A stretch of DNA of 64,000 nt, from positions 1-64,000 of the forward strand of contig DVNL01000012.1 in assembly GCA_018714385.1 (NCBI GenBank), read 5' to 3'. Shown piece by piece: positions 43,954-50,278 of the stretch; the stretch's first letter is position 1, and every line of letters starts with the position of its first letter. Below the pieces are notes generated by a model. The model was not told the DNA's origin, did not search any database, and saw only the letters and a list, made by a program, of their open reading frames with translations. The translations under genes and the position numbers were made by a program. Source of the stretch: Candidatus Enterosoma merdigallinarum. GTDB lineage: Bacteria; Bacillota_I; Bacilli_A; RFN20; CAG-288.

Positions 43954-44804
43954 CTAAGTATTTCCTCGATATATCTGCCTTTGTTCTTATATTGGATGCG
44001 GGCGATTTTGACTTTTTGAGATCCGTTGTTTGTCAGTGTGACCCTATCATCAAGGCAATAGGCTTTTTCTTTCTGGCAGACGAACATTTCTTTAAGGAGG
44101 TTGGTGTTCGCCAAAGCTTTATTCGTCTTCAGCACATATTGAAAGCCTAAATTCGTTGCCGCAAGCGCATGTCGGCATTGCTCGTCCGTAATCTCGTTTC
44201 CGACAAATTCGGCTATGATATCGAACATTCGGTTATCGGCGATCGGGGCGATGATGACATCATAGTCAGACAATTTGCCGATGAGTTTTTTAATCAAAGG
44301 GCAATCTTTGTAATCATCAAGCCAGCCCCTAAAATATGCGATGGCGATCATCCACTCGGTATTCACGTTGAACTTATAGGTTCTTAAGCCGCTTAGATTT
44401 AAGCGAAAGCAAAAAACGATATTTTGATTGATAACTGAGATATAGTTGGCGGCTTGTTCAAAAGTCTCACCCAAATAAAAACCGACCCCAAAATCGTTTG
44501 TCGCCTTCGAATTGGCGACGAAATCTATGGGCATAGAGAATGGCCGTTTGGCCCCATGGAACAAAACAATATTATGATTATTCTCGTATTCTTCCTTTAT
44601 AAGCTGTTCATAGATATTGTTTAGGACGATACCATTATCGTAAGCAAAAGAATAAACTTTCTCTAGATTTGCAAGCCCAATCCCTTTTCGTCCGAATTTC
44701 CAATTGTTTAACGTCTCTAATGAGACGCTTAATTTCTTCGAGAGATCGGACTCATTTAATTGCAAGACCTCACTGATGATTGTAATTTCATTAGTCAAAT
44801 TCAT
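43950..44804 (-). CDS. HTH-domain protein with DUF3990 (ADP-ribosyltransferase-like) toxin domain
   Basis: 284 aa. Residues ~1-60: XRE-like helix-turn-helix (LNESDLSKKLSVSLETLNNWKFGRKGIGLANLEKVYSFA). Residues ~75-235: DUF3990 pattern with NIVLFHGAKRPF, DFGVGFYLGETFEQAANY, YDVIIAPIADNRMFDIIAEF, DEQCRHALAATNLGFQYVLKTNKAL. DUF3990 is related to ADP-ribosyltransferases and is found in toxin-antitoxin loci. Here the toxin-like domain itself carries the DNA-binding part, consistent with autoregulation at the repeats upstream. The partner gene follows with a 4-nt overlap. Confidence 0.75.
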   Translation of the reverse strand: MNLTNEITIISEVLQLNESDLSKKLSVSLETLNNWKFGRKGIGLANLEKVYSFAYDNGIVLNNIYEQLIKEEYENNHNIVLFHGAKRPFSMPIDFVANSKATNDFGVGFYLGETFEQAANYISVINQNIVFCFRLNLSGLRTYKFNVNTEWMIAIAYFRGWLDDYKDCPLIKKLIGKLSDYDVIIAPIADNRMFDIIAEFVGNEITDEQCRHALAATNLGFQYVLKTNKALANTNLLKEMFVCQKEKAYCLDDRVTLTNNGSQKVKIARIQYKNKGRYIEEILR

Positions 44805-44828
44805 AAGGCATCACCATTTTCTGACTTA

Positions 44829-44857
44829 ATTATATACAAGTTTAAAAACAAGTTCAA
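44829..44857 (-). promoter_or_regulatory. Promoter of the HTH-ART/partner operon
   Basis: Minus strand: -35 TTGAAC (44857-44852), 17-nt spacer, -10 TATAAT (44834-44829), 24 nt upstream of the ATG. It is embedded in the repeats listed next. Confidence 0.7.
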
Positions 44858-44899
44858 CAAATTCTAAAACTTGTTGATATAAAAGTTTAAAAATAAGTT
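44838..44899. repeat. Operator-like repeats upstream of the HTH-ART gene
   Basis: Two 17-nt direct repeats with one mismatch: AAGTTTAAAAACAAGTT (44838-44854) and AAGTTTAAAAATAAGTT (44883-44899), 45 bp apart. Between them ACAAGTT (44848-44854) and AACTTGT (44868-44874) form an inverted repeat. The first copy covers the spacer and -35. Confidence 0.65.
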
Positions 44900-45217
44900 A
44901 GTTATACAAAATCAAATACAAGATCGAAATGCTTACTTTATACAGGAAAAATCACGCAGGGAGTCCTCATTTTTCTAAATCTAAACAGAAGAAAAGAGCC
45001 CTTAAAGAGCTCTTGTAGATTAGATTCCCAACCACCTAATGTGTATTCCTACCATCAAAATAAGGTGCGTCCTTGTGTTTGTCGCCTTGACTTTGACCAT
45101 ATGTTTTTAACATAAGGTTCATTGCTTCGTTTTTGATTATTAACGGAACAAATCGCATTTACACCAATACATCCAAATCTCCATCAAAAAAGGCAGAAAA
45201 TTATTCTTTCACTAAGC
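44900..45217. other. AT-rich intergenic region
   Basis: No supported gene. Carries a second copy of TATTAACGGAAC (45138-45149) and a weak AAGAGC/GCTCTT hairpin around 44995-45013. Confidence 0.35.
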
Positions 45218-45221
45218 TCAA

Positions 45222-45547
45222 TTAAAGCAAATTGCCAAAGAATCTTTCGATTGGAGCCATCGAAGCGCCACCTTGTTGTGCGGCAGGATCGTTAACATGG
45301 GAAGTAATAATTCCTGACTTGCCATCATTAAATACGATTTTGAATTTTGCCCAAGTAGCGCCAGAATATATGCATCTAAATTCCTTAACATCTTTTTTGT
45401 AAATTCATAGTCGCCATTTTGTGCGCCAGTAACCATAAAGACACTGGTATCTTTGCCCTTGAAAGTAATGTAGCAGGCAGGAAAATCAGGACTTTCAACT
45501 TTCCCAAAATTCATGTTTGCGCCTTTTAATGCATTTAGGAAACCCAT
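45222..45547 (-). CDS. Small unknown protein with a -1 frameshift at an A-AAA-AAG slippery site
   Basis: AGGAGG lies 8 nt before the ATG at 45547. The first 52 codons (MGFLNALKGANMNFGKVESP...YEFTKK) end in ACA AAA AAG, a perfectly phased -1 slippery heptamer. Staying in frame gives 109 aa ending at 45218 with unlikely sequence. Slipping -1 gives DVKEFRCIYSGATWAKFKIV...APIERFFGNLL, ending at 45222 (108 aa), which looks far more like a folded protein. So either programmed frameshifting, a one-base deletion in the A tract, or phase variation. No family recognised. Confidence 0.55.
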
Positions 45548-45616
45548 TATCGTCTCCTCCTTTTATTTGGATACCTTCATCCCCCCCCAGACAAAGTCAA
45601 GAGTTTTGTTAAAAAT

Positions 45617-45740
45617 ACGTGTGTTCGAACCTCTTTCCAACTACTAACGGAACGCTAAAAAATAAAAAAGCTCGATTGCTCGAGCATATATCGTTCACTT
45701 TGATATTCTTAGTTTGTATCAAAATGTTAGTTATAAGATG
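45617..45740. repeat. Left copy of the tRNA-Ser flank repeat
   Basis: Imperfect direct repeat of 48461-48586. The last 28 bases (45713-45740; begin TTTGTATC, end ATAAGATG) are identical to 48559-48586, where they run into the 3' end of tRNA-Ser. Confidence 0.75.
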
Positions 45741-45774
45741 TCTTTGTGATATCGCTTTAATACAAAACGATACC

Positions 45775-45820
45775 CTACTAGAGAAATGATACCCTTACTA
45801 AAAAAACGATGCCCATAGAA
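45775..45820 (-). repeat. Degenerate array of the 19-20 nt motif, inverted orientation
   Basis: CTACTAGA (45775-45782), CTTACTA (45794-45800) and CCATAGAA (about 45814-45820) are spaced ~20 nt, each followed by a GATACC- or GATGCC-like block. Reverse complement of the array at 48369-48445. Confidence 0.6.
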
Positions 45821-45879
45821 AATACCGATTTTATCGATGCTTTTTTAATATTACTGTCAATATTTATAAAACTTATGCT

Positions 45880-46065
45880 TCTTTCCAAAATAAGCAGATA
45901 TTCACAGTTATAGACAAAGTCACAAGCAATGAAAACAAACTTCTCAAGACAATCGTGAACGAGCACAGGGTCCTTCATTTGTCTTCCAATGACAACAAGC
46001 TATTTGGCAGATCTTGGGCAAAGAAAGTAGTTGAAAAGAAGGAAAAAATAAATGGGCAGCTATAA
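45880..46065 (+). pseudogene. Possible 3' remnant of a gene (no start codon)
   Basis: A frame open from a stop near 45799 to TAA 46063-46065 reads plausibly in its second half (QIFTVIDKVTSNENKLLKTI, NDNKLFGRSWAKKVVEKKEK) but has no usable start. It runs 14 nt past the start of the following HTH gene. It may be a gene cut by the repeat rearrangement. Confidence 0.3.
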
Positions 46066-46249
46066 CAAGCTTTGGAAGTTATTAATCGATAAAAACATGA
46101 GTAAACATGAACTTTTGGAATTTATTGGCATCAGTTCTTCTTTAGCAAAACTAAAAGGGGGCGCCTATATAACTACTGACGTTCATTGCAAGATTTGTGA
46201 AGTCCTGAATTGTGATTTCAAAGACATGATGGAGTACTTGCCAAAATAA
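46052..46249 (+). CDS. Small XRE/Cro-type helix-turn-helix regulator
   Basis: 65 aa. YNKLWKLLIDKNMSKHELLEFIGISSSLAKLKGGAYITTDVHCKICEVLNCDFKDMMEYLP is the HTH_26 (DUF739-like) pattern of short regulators that control phage, plasmid or integrated-element genes. GAAGGA lies 9 nt upstream. It is convergent to the rest of the island operon. Confidence 0.8.
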   Translation: MGSYNKLWKLLIDKNMSKHELLEFIGISSSLAKLKGGAYITTDVHCKICEVLNCDFKDMMEYLPK

Positions 46250-46273
46250 AAAAAGACCTGCCATTTCGACAGA

Positions 46274-47026
46274 TCAATTTGCTTTACAATATAAAACAGG
46301 ATTTGCATTTCCTCTTTGTCGATATTTCGCAGGAATCTTCTTTCCTATAAATAGTTTTTCAATTTCAGGTTCAGCTTTAACTCCTGTAAATTCGCATCTG
46401 CCCCATTCAGTTTTATGCCATTCAGTTACTTTATAAACTGCCTTAACAACCCCATATGTAACTGATAATACATACTGATATTTTCTTATTTTATTAATAT
46501 CAACTTTCCATGAGCTTCTAGTACATTCATATCTATTCTCACGTTGATTAAGCCAATAATCCTTAACTTTAATAATTACATATTGTGGATTATTTGGGCT
46601 ATCATCGTATTCCGAAATGTTAAATAAAGTTTCCAGTGTTAAAGCATTCACTGACTCAGTAGATTCATATCCTTTGATTTTATTGGTAAGTTCTCTTTTT
46701 ATTGAATAGGTATCAATAAGCACGCTTTCAATCAAAAAAGCATCTCTTTCTGATAAGTGATATCTTTCGATAATATAAATAACTTCTAAACCTGCTTCTT
46801 TAATTTCTCTTATTGTTCTATATTTCAAGGATTCATCATCGTCTTCCTCAGGATTATAATCAACGTCTGTATAATTTTTTAACGCGCATTTAGCATGGGC
46901 AAAAACTCTATTATTTTTTCCTTTTCCGACGTAAAAAGTTTGACCATTTCTAGGATCAACTAGACGGTAGACATAATACCCAATTTCTCGACATACTTCG
47001 GGACTAAATTCTTTAATTTCTTCCAT
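46274..47026 (-). CDS. GIY-YIG nuclease domain protein (LEM-3-like)
   Basis: 250 aa. Residues ~15-110: GIY-YIG fold in the variant typical of LEM-3/ANKLE1-like enzymes: YYVYRLVDPRNGQTFYVGKGKNNRVFAHA, then the catalytic Arg region IREIKEAGLEVIYIIERY and ERDAFLIESVLIDTY with the metal-binding Glu. The C-terminal ~130 residues (QYVIIKVKDYWLNQRENRYECTRSSWKVD...) are a separate beta-rich domain. A DNA-cleaving activity is likely. AT-rich codons. Last gene of the island operon. Confidence 0.8.
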   Translation of the reverse strand: MEEIKEFSPEVCREIGYYVYRLVDPRNGQTFYVGKGKNNRVFAHAKCALKNYTDVDYNPEEDDDESLKYRTIREIKEAGLEVIYIIERYHLSERDAFLIESVLIDTYSIKRELTNKIKGYESTESVNALTLETLFNISEYDDSPNNPQYVIIKVKDYWLNQRENRYECTRSSWKVDINKIRKYQYVLSVTYGVVKAVYKVTEWHKTEWGRCEFTGVKAEPEIEKLFIGKKIPAKYRQRGNANPVLYCKAN

Positions 47027-47072
47027 TTTTAATACTCCTTTTAAAGATACAGATTGAATTAATTTTGCATTT

Positions 47073-47993
47073 TTAGATTATCTTTTTAGCAAAATGATGC
47101 TCTGCAATATATCTGTCCTCACCATTTATCTTTTTATATTTGACAATTTTTCCTTCATATTCAAAACCTAATGACTTCGCAGTATTAAAAGAAGCAATAT
47201 TATCTTCATCTAGTTCTATTCTTATTAGTTTAATGATAAGCTTTGTTTCTTCTAAAACATATTCTCTATTCCATTGCCCATAAAGAACGATTTCATTGTT
47301 TTTGATAGCTTCTAAAATAACGTTAAAAGCTTCTTTAATATATCTATTTCCACGATATTCCTTCTTTATGTAATAAGAGAGATTAAAAGTATTTTGTTGA
47401 TTAGGATCAAAAGCTAAACCAATATCGCCAATTATCTCATTTGTTTCTTTTAAGCATAAACAAAATATAAAGTAATCTTCTGAGCTACAATTTCGAGCCA
47501 TCCTAGCAAAAAGATATTGTTTCTTATCAAACTCATTCACATATTCATAAATAGAACGCCCATCTTCTTTATTACTAGGCTTTATATACAATCTTTCACT
47601 TTCGAGTGTCTTAGTGTGATTTGTTGAAAAATCTACCTCTATTTGATTAAAAAAATAGTTTCTAGCTTCATTCATTTCTTTAAAAAGAATAAATCTTTCA
47701 TCATAAGCACAGTCTATAAAAGAGTTCCATGCGACAGACTTTAATTCTTCGTCATTCGAATCTAACAAACATTTTGTCAATTTATTGATTAATTCAATAT
47801 CATACGAAGAATGCTTACTGTCGTTATTTAGAATAGAATTATTAATTAAACCAGTAATGCTTCTTAAAGTTAAAGATGTATATTTCCCGTATGAACAATC
47901 AAAGAAATGATTATCGTCAATAGAAAAATCATACTCAAATCCAGAGCTCTTAAGGCGTTCTTCTAATTTAGATTGTAATTCGAAATTTAACAC
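47073..47993 (-). CDS. GNAT-type acetyltransferase with unknown N-terminal domain
   Basis: 306 aa. Residues ~135-300: RimJ/RimL-like GNAT domain (TLESERLYIKPSNKEDGRSIYEYV, EIIGDIGLAF, LSYYIKKEYRGNRYIKEAFNVIL with the acetyl-CoA loop R/G pattern, EDNIASFNTAKSLGFEYEGK). Residues ~1-130 are helical and unrecognised. The start overlaps the preceding small gene. Substrate unknown; in mobile islands such enzymes can be TA toxins or resistance proteins. Confidence 0.72.
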   Translation of the reverse strand: MLNFELQSKLEERLKSSGFEYDFSIDDNHFFDCSYGKYTSLTLRSITGLINNSILNNDSKHSSYDIELINKLTKCLLDSNDEELKSVAWNSFIDCAYDERFILFKEMNEARNYFFNQIEVDFSTNHTKTLESERLYIKPSNKEDGRSIYEYVNEFDKKQYLFARMARNCSSEDYFIFCLCLKETNEIIGDIGLAFDPNQQNTFNLSYYIKKEYRGNRYIKEAFNVILEAIKNNEIVLYGQWNREYVLEETKLIIKLIRIELDEDNIASFNTAKSLGFEYEGKIVKYKKINGEDRYIAEHHFAKKII

Positions 47994-48133
47994 TATTTAA
48001 TCACCCCTAACTCTTTCATTTTATCTTCTCTAAGCTCAGATAAGGTTTTCTCGTCGTCTACTTTTCTAATAAATGCATAGCTTTGAATGGCGTTCAATTC
48101 AATAACTTTACATCCGTAAACATTCAAAGACAT
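47993..48133 (-). CDS. 46-aa protein, unknown
   Basis: Start at 48133 chosen for AAAGGTGA 5 nt upstream (the open frame continues to 48190 without one). MSLNVYGCKVIELNAIQSYAF...LREDKMKELGVIK. Its stop shares a base with the GNAT ATG. It also overlaps the 3' end of the truncated HTH gene. Alternative: the 3' part of that HTH gene after a frameshift. Confidence 0.5.
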   Translation of the reverse strand: MSLNVYGCKVIELNAIQSYAFIRKVDDEKTLSELREDKMKELGVIK

Positions 48134-48143
48134 TATTTCACCT

Positions 48144-48269
48144 TTATATTCGACATGTTTCCCATCGGCATATGGAAACATAACTAACATTTAATATTTT
48201 AGCTAACTCGTGTTGGGTTAAGAACTTTCTCTCTCGATATTCTCTAATCTTCTTTGCATAACCAAACAT
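48144..48269 (-). CDS. Short XRE helix-turn-helix peptide (probably truncated)
   Basis: 41 aa from ATG 48269 with GAGGTG 6 nt upstream: MFGYAKKIREYRERKFLTQH, ELAKILNVSYVSICRWETCRI, stop. This is exactly an XRE N-terminal HTH up to the recognition-helix WET motif; relatives continue for another 20-30 residues. First gene of the island operon on the minus strand. Confidence 0.6.
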   Translation of the reverse strand: MFGYAKKIREYRERKFLTQHELAKILNVSYVSICRWETCRI

Positions 48270-48584
48270 AGGTTCACCTCAAAATCGTTTGTATTTTTTT
48301 AACATAAAACCGATAATATTTCAAAATTTTAAATAAACTTTTATGAGATTTGTATCAAAAAACACAGTGGTATCATTTCTCTAGTAGGGGTATCATTTTT
48401 CTAGTAGAGAAACGTTTATCTAGTAGGGTTTTATTTTTCTAGTAGAACAAAATTTTTAAAATTCGTCGGTTCGACCCGATTTTTGTCTACTAGCAAAACG
48501 CCAAAAATGAAAAAATGCCCGATTTCTCGAGCAAATATCGTTCATTTCAATACCTTGCTTTGTATCAAAATGTTAGTTATAAGA
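48270..48584. other. Right border region of the tRNA-Ser island
   Basis: Very AT-rich. No gene. Holds the tandem 19-20 nt repeats (48369-48445) and the right direct repeat (48461-48586). Confidence 0.5.
48369..48445 (+). repeat. Tandem array of a 19-20 nt motif
   Basis: Four units, consensus GGTATCATTTTTCTAGTAG. TCTAGTAG occurs at 48380, 48400, 48419 and 48438 (spacing 20, 19, 19). Degenerate inverted copies lie at the other end of the island. Confidence 0.8.
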
Positions 48585-48586
48585 TG
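48461..48586. repeat. Right copy of the tRNA-Ser flank repeat
   Basis: Partner of 45617-45740; the last 28 bases are identical and end inside the CCA end of tRNA-Ser. Middle part diverged but alignable (CTCGAGCA/ATATCGTTCA blocks in both). Confidence 0.75.
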
Positions 48587-48675
48587 GCGGAGCGAGAGAG
48601 ATTTGAACTCTCGCACAGTTTTACCTGTCTATGAGCTTTCCAAGCCCACCCCTTCAGCCTCTTGGGTATCGCTCC
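48585..48675 (-). tRNA. tRNA-Ser (anticodon GGA)
   Basis: 91 nt with encoded CCA. Acceptor GGAGCGA/TCGCTCC, anticodon loop TTGGAAA in a GGGC/GCTC stem, long variable arm, T-arm GAGAG/CTCTC. Reads TCC/TCT. Its 3' end borders the accessory island. Confidence 0.93.
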
Positions 48676-48768
48676 AAAATGATAATCTGTCGTTAAGACA
48701 GCATAGTATATTTTATCTTTCTTCCCCTCTTTGTCAAGCTGTTTTTACGTCAGTCTCTGCCTTTCAAA

Positions 48769-48777
48769 TGATATAAT
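48769..48777 (+). promoter_or_regulatory. Extended -10 directly before the rluC-type gene (leaderless)
   Basis: TGA-TATAAT ending 7 nt before the ATG at 48785; predicted +1 within one base of the start codon. No Shine-Dalgarno sequence. Confidence 0.5.
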
Positions 48778-48784
48778 TAAAGCT

Positions 48785-49765
48785 ATGGAATTCATCATCA
48801 AAGAAACGGAATCGTCGCAACGCATCGACAAGTTCCTCAAGCGGGCTCTGAAGGATGCCCCTGTCTCTTTCATTTATCGTATGTTCCGCCAAAAAGACGT
48901 CAAAGTAAACGGCGTCAAAGCCAAGATCGACTACCTGCTCAAAGAGGGAGACCATGTCTCCGTCTATCTGAAGGAGGATCTGCTCCAGCAGTTCCGGAAG
49001 CAGGCCGTCCTGCGTCCTGTCAAGCCGGATTTCGATATCCTCTACGAGGACGAGAACATCCTCGTCGCCGACAAGCCCAAGGGTCTTCTTGTCCATGCCG
49101 AGGAAGGCGAGAAAAGCATCACTCTCCAGAATATGGTCCTGAACTATCTTGCCAAAAAAGGAGAATTCGACATCAATGATCCGACAGGATTCCTCCCTTC
49201 CCCTGCCCATCGTCTGGATAGAAACACCTCCGGCATCGTCCTTTTCGGGAAGAATCTGCTCTCTCTCAATGAATTGATCCGTCTTTTCCGGGAAAGAAAA
49301 GACCTCGAAAAGAAATACACCCTTCTCGTCTGTGGACGGATAAAAAGGGACGGGACGATCGACTTCCCGCTCAAGAAGGATCCCAAGACCCACATCGTCA
49401 AAGTGACGACCTTGCGGGACGGCGGCAAGGAAGCCCACACCATCTATCATCGTCTCAAGGCCTTCAATGCCGGCTATTCCCTCGTCGAGGCCGAGCTTCT
49501 TACAGGAAGGACGCATCAGCTTCGCGTCCATTTCGCCTACATCGGAAATCCAATCGTCGGCGATGCCAAATATGGCGACTTCGAAGTGAACGACTTCTTC
49601 AAGCGGATGTATTCCTATCGGAACCAATTTTTGCACGCCTCCTATTTCCGCTTCAAGGAAAGCCTGAGAAAAGGCCCGCTCAGTTATCTCGCCGGGAAGG
49701 AATTTATCTCCCCTCTCCCCAAGAAAGAAACCGAAATCATCGACTCCATCAAGAGGATCGACTGA
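48785..49765 (+). CDS. rluC: RluA-family 23S rRNA pseudouridine synthase (RluC-like)
   Basis: 326 aa from ATG 48785. N-terminal S4 RNA-binding domain (RIDKFLKRALKDAPVSFIYRMFRQKDVKVNGVKAK). Catalytic domain with ILYEDENILVADKPKGLLVHA, the HRLDRNTSGIVLF motif carrying the catalytic Asp, and LLTGRTHQLRVHFAYIGNPIVGDAKYG. The S4 domain and spacing fit RluC more than RluD or RluB. First gene of a four-gene unit in which each next start overlaps or nearly touches the previous stop. Confidence 0.9.
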   Translation: MEFIIKETESSQRIDKFLKRALKDAPVSFIYRMFRQKDVKVNGVKAKIDYLLKEGDHVSVYLKEDLLQQFRKQAVLRPVKPDFDILYEDENILVADKPKGLLVHAEEGEKSITLQNMVLNYLAKKGEFDINDPTGFLPSPAHRLDRNTSGIVLFGKNLLSLNELIRLFRERKDLEKKYTLLVCGRIKRDGTIDFPLKKDPKTHIVKVTTLRDGGKEAHTIYHRLKAFNAGYSLVEAELLTGRTHQLRVHFAYIGNPIVGDAKYGDFEVNDFFKRMYSYRNQFLHASYFRFKESLRKGPLSYLAGKEFISPLPKKETEIIDSIKRID

Positions 49766-50277
49766 TGTCTTTGTCGATAGTGACCTTCCTGCTTCTCCCC
49801 CTCTTCCTCATTCCGGCAGCCATCGTCCCTTCCAACAGAATGAAGGTCTATTTCGTCTCCTCGCTCCTTTCCGCCCTGCCGGCGGGAATCCTTTTGGCGA
49901 TATGCCTCCTTTTGCCCGATTCCGGATTGGTGCAAACCCTCAGCTCTTTGATGGAGCCCTCCCTCTCTTTCCTCCTTCTTCCCGGCATGTCTCTGGCGGA
50001 GAGACAAAGGATCTGCATATTGTTCTTTCTCCTCTCCCTCTATTTTCTCGTATATGCCGTCTCCTATATCCTTCAGAAGATTTTTTTCCTTGGAAGCAAT
50101 GTCACGATTCAAAGCCGGCCGACAAAGGTCATAAGGCATGTCGTCTTTGCCACCTTCTTCTTTTTGTGCACCTATCTGTTCCTCGTCGTCTTTCTGGCTG
50201 GAATACGGCAACTCCTGCCGCTACCCGACGGTTTCCTCTCTCCGCTGTTCGATTTCTTATTCCCCCTGGAGGCCTAG
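49765..50277 (+). CDS. Four-helix membrane protein, unknown
   Basis: 170 aa; ATG overlaps the stop of the rluC-type gene. Four to five hydrophobic helices (SIVTFLLLPLFLIPAAIV, SLLSALPAGILLAICLLL, ICILFFLLSLYFLVYAVSYIL, HVVFATFFFLCTYLFLVVFLAG). Small soluble loops. No family recognised. Followed by an equally unknown membrane protein gene. Confidence 0.75.
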   Translation: MSLSIVTFLLLPLFLIPAAIVPSNRMKVYFVSSLLSALPAGILLAICLLLPDSGLVQTLSSLMEPSLSFLLLPGMSLAERQRICILFFLLSLYFLVYAVSYILQKIFFLGSNVTIQSRPTKVIRHVVFATFFFLCTYLFLVVFLAGIRQLLPLPDGFLSPLFDFLFPLEA

Positions 50278-50278
50278 G

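Larger units (their letters stand above)
45548..46051. other. Left border region of the tRNA-Ser island
   Basis: Contains a G8 tract on the minus strand between a TTGACT and the small gene's ribosome binding site (C8 at 45581-45588), the left direct repeat (45617-45740), inverted copies of the 19-20 nt motif (45775-45820) and the end of a possible gene remnant. Confidence 0.5.

Noticed and set aside
45778-45978. 66-codon minus-strand ORF in the island's left border
   Set aside because: No ribosome binding site, overlaps the repeat array, low protein character.
48369-48445. CRISPR array
   Set aside because: Units of 19-20 nt are contiguous without unique spacers and there are no cas genes.
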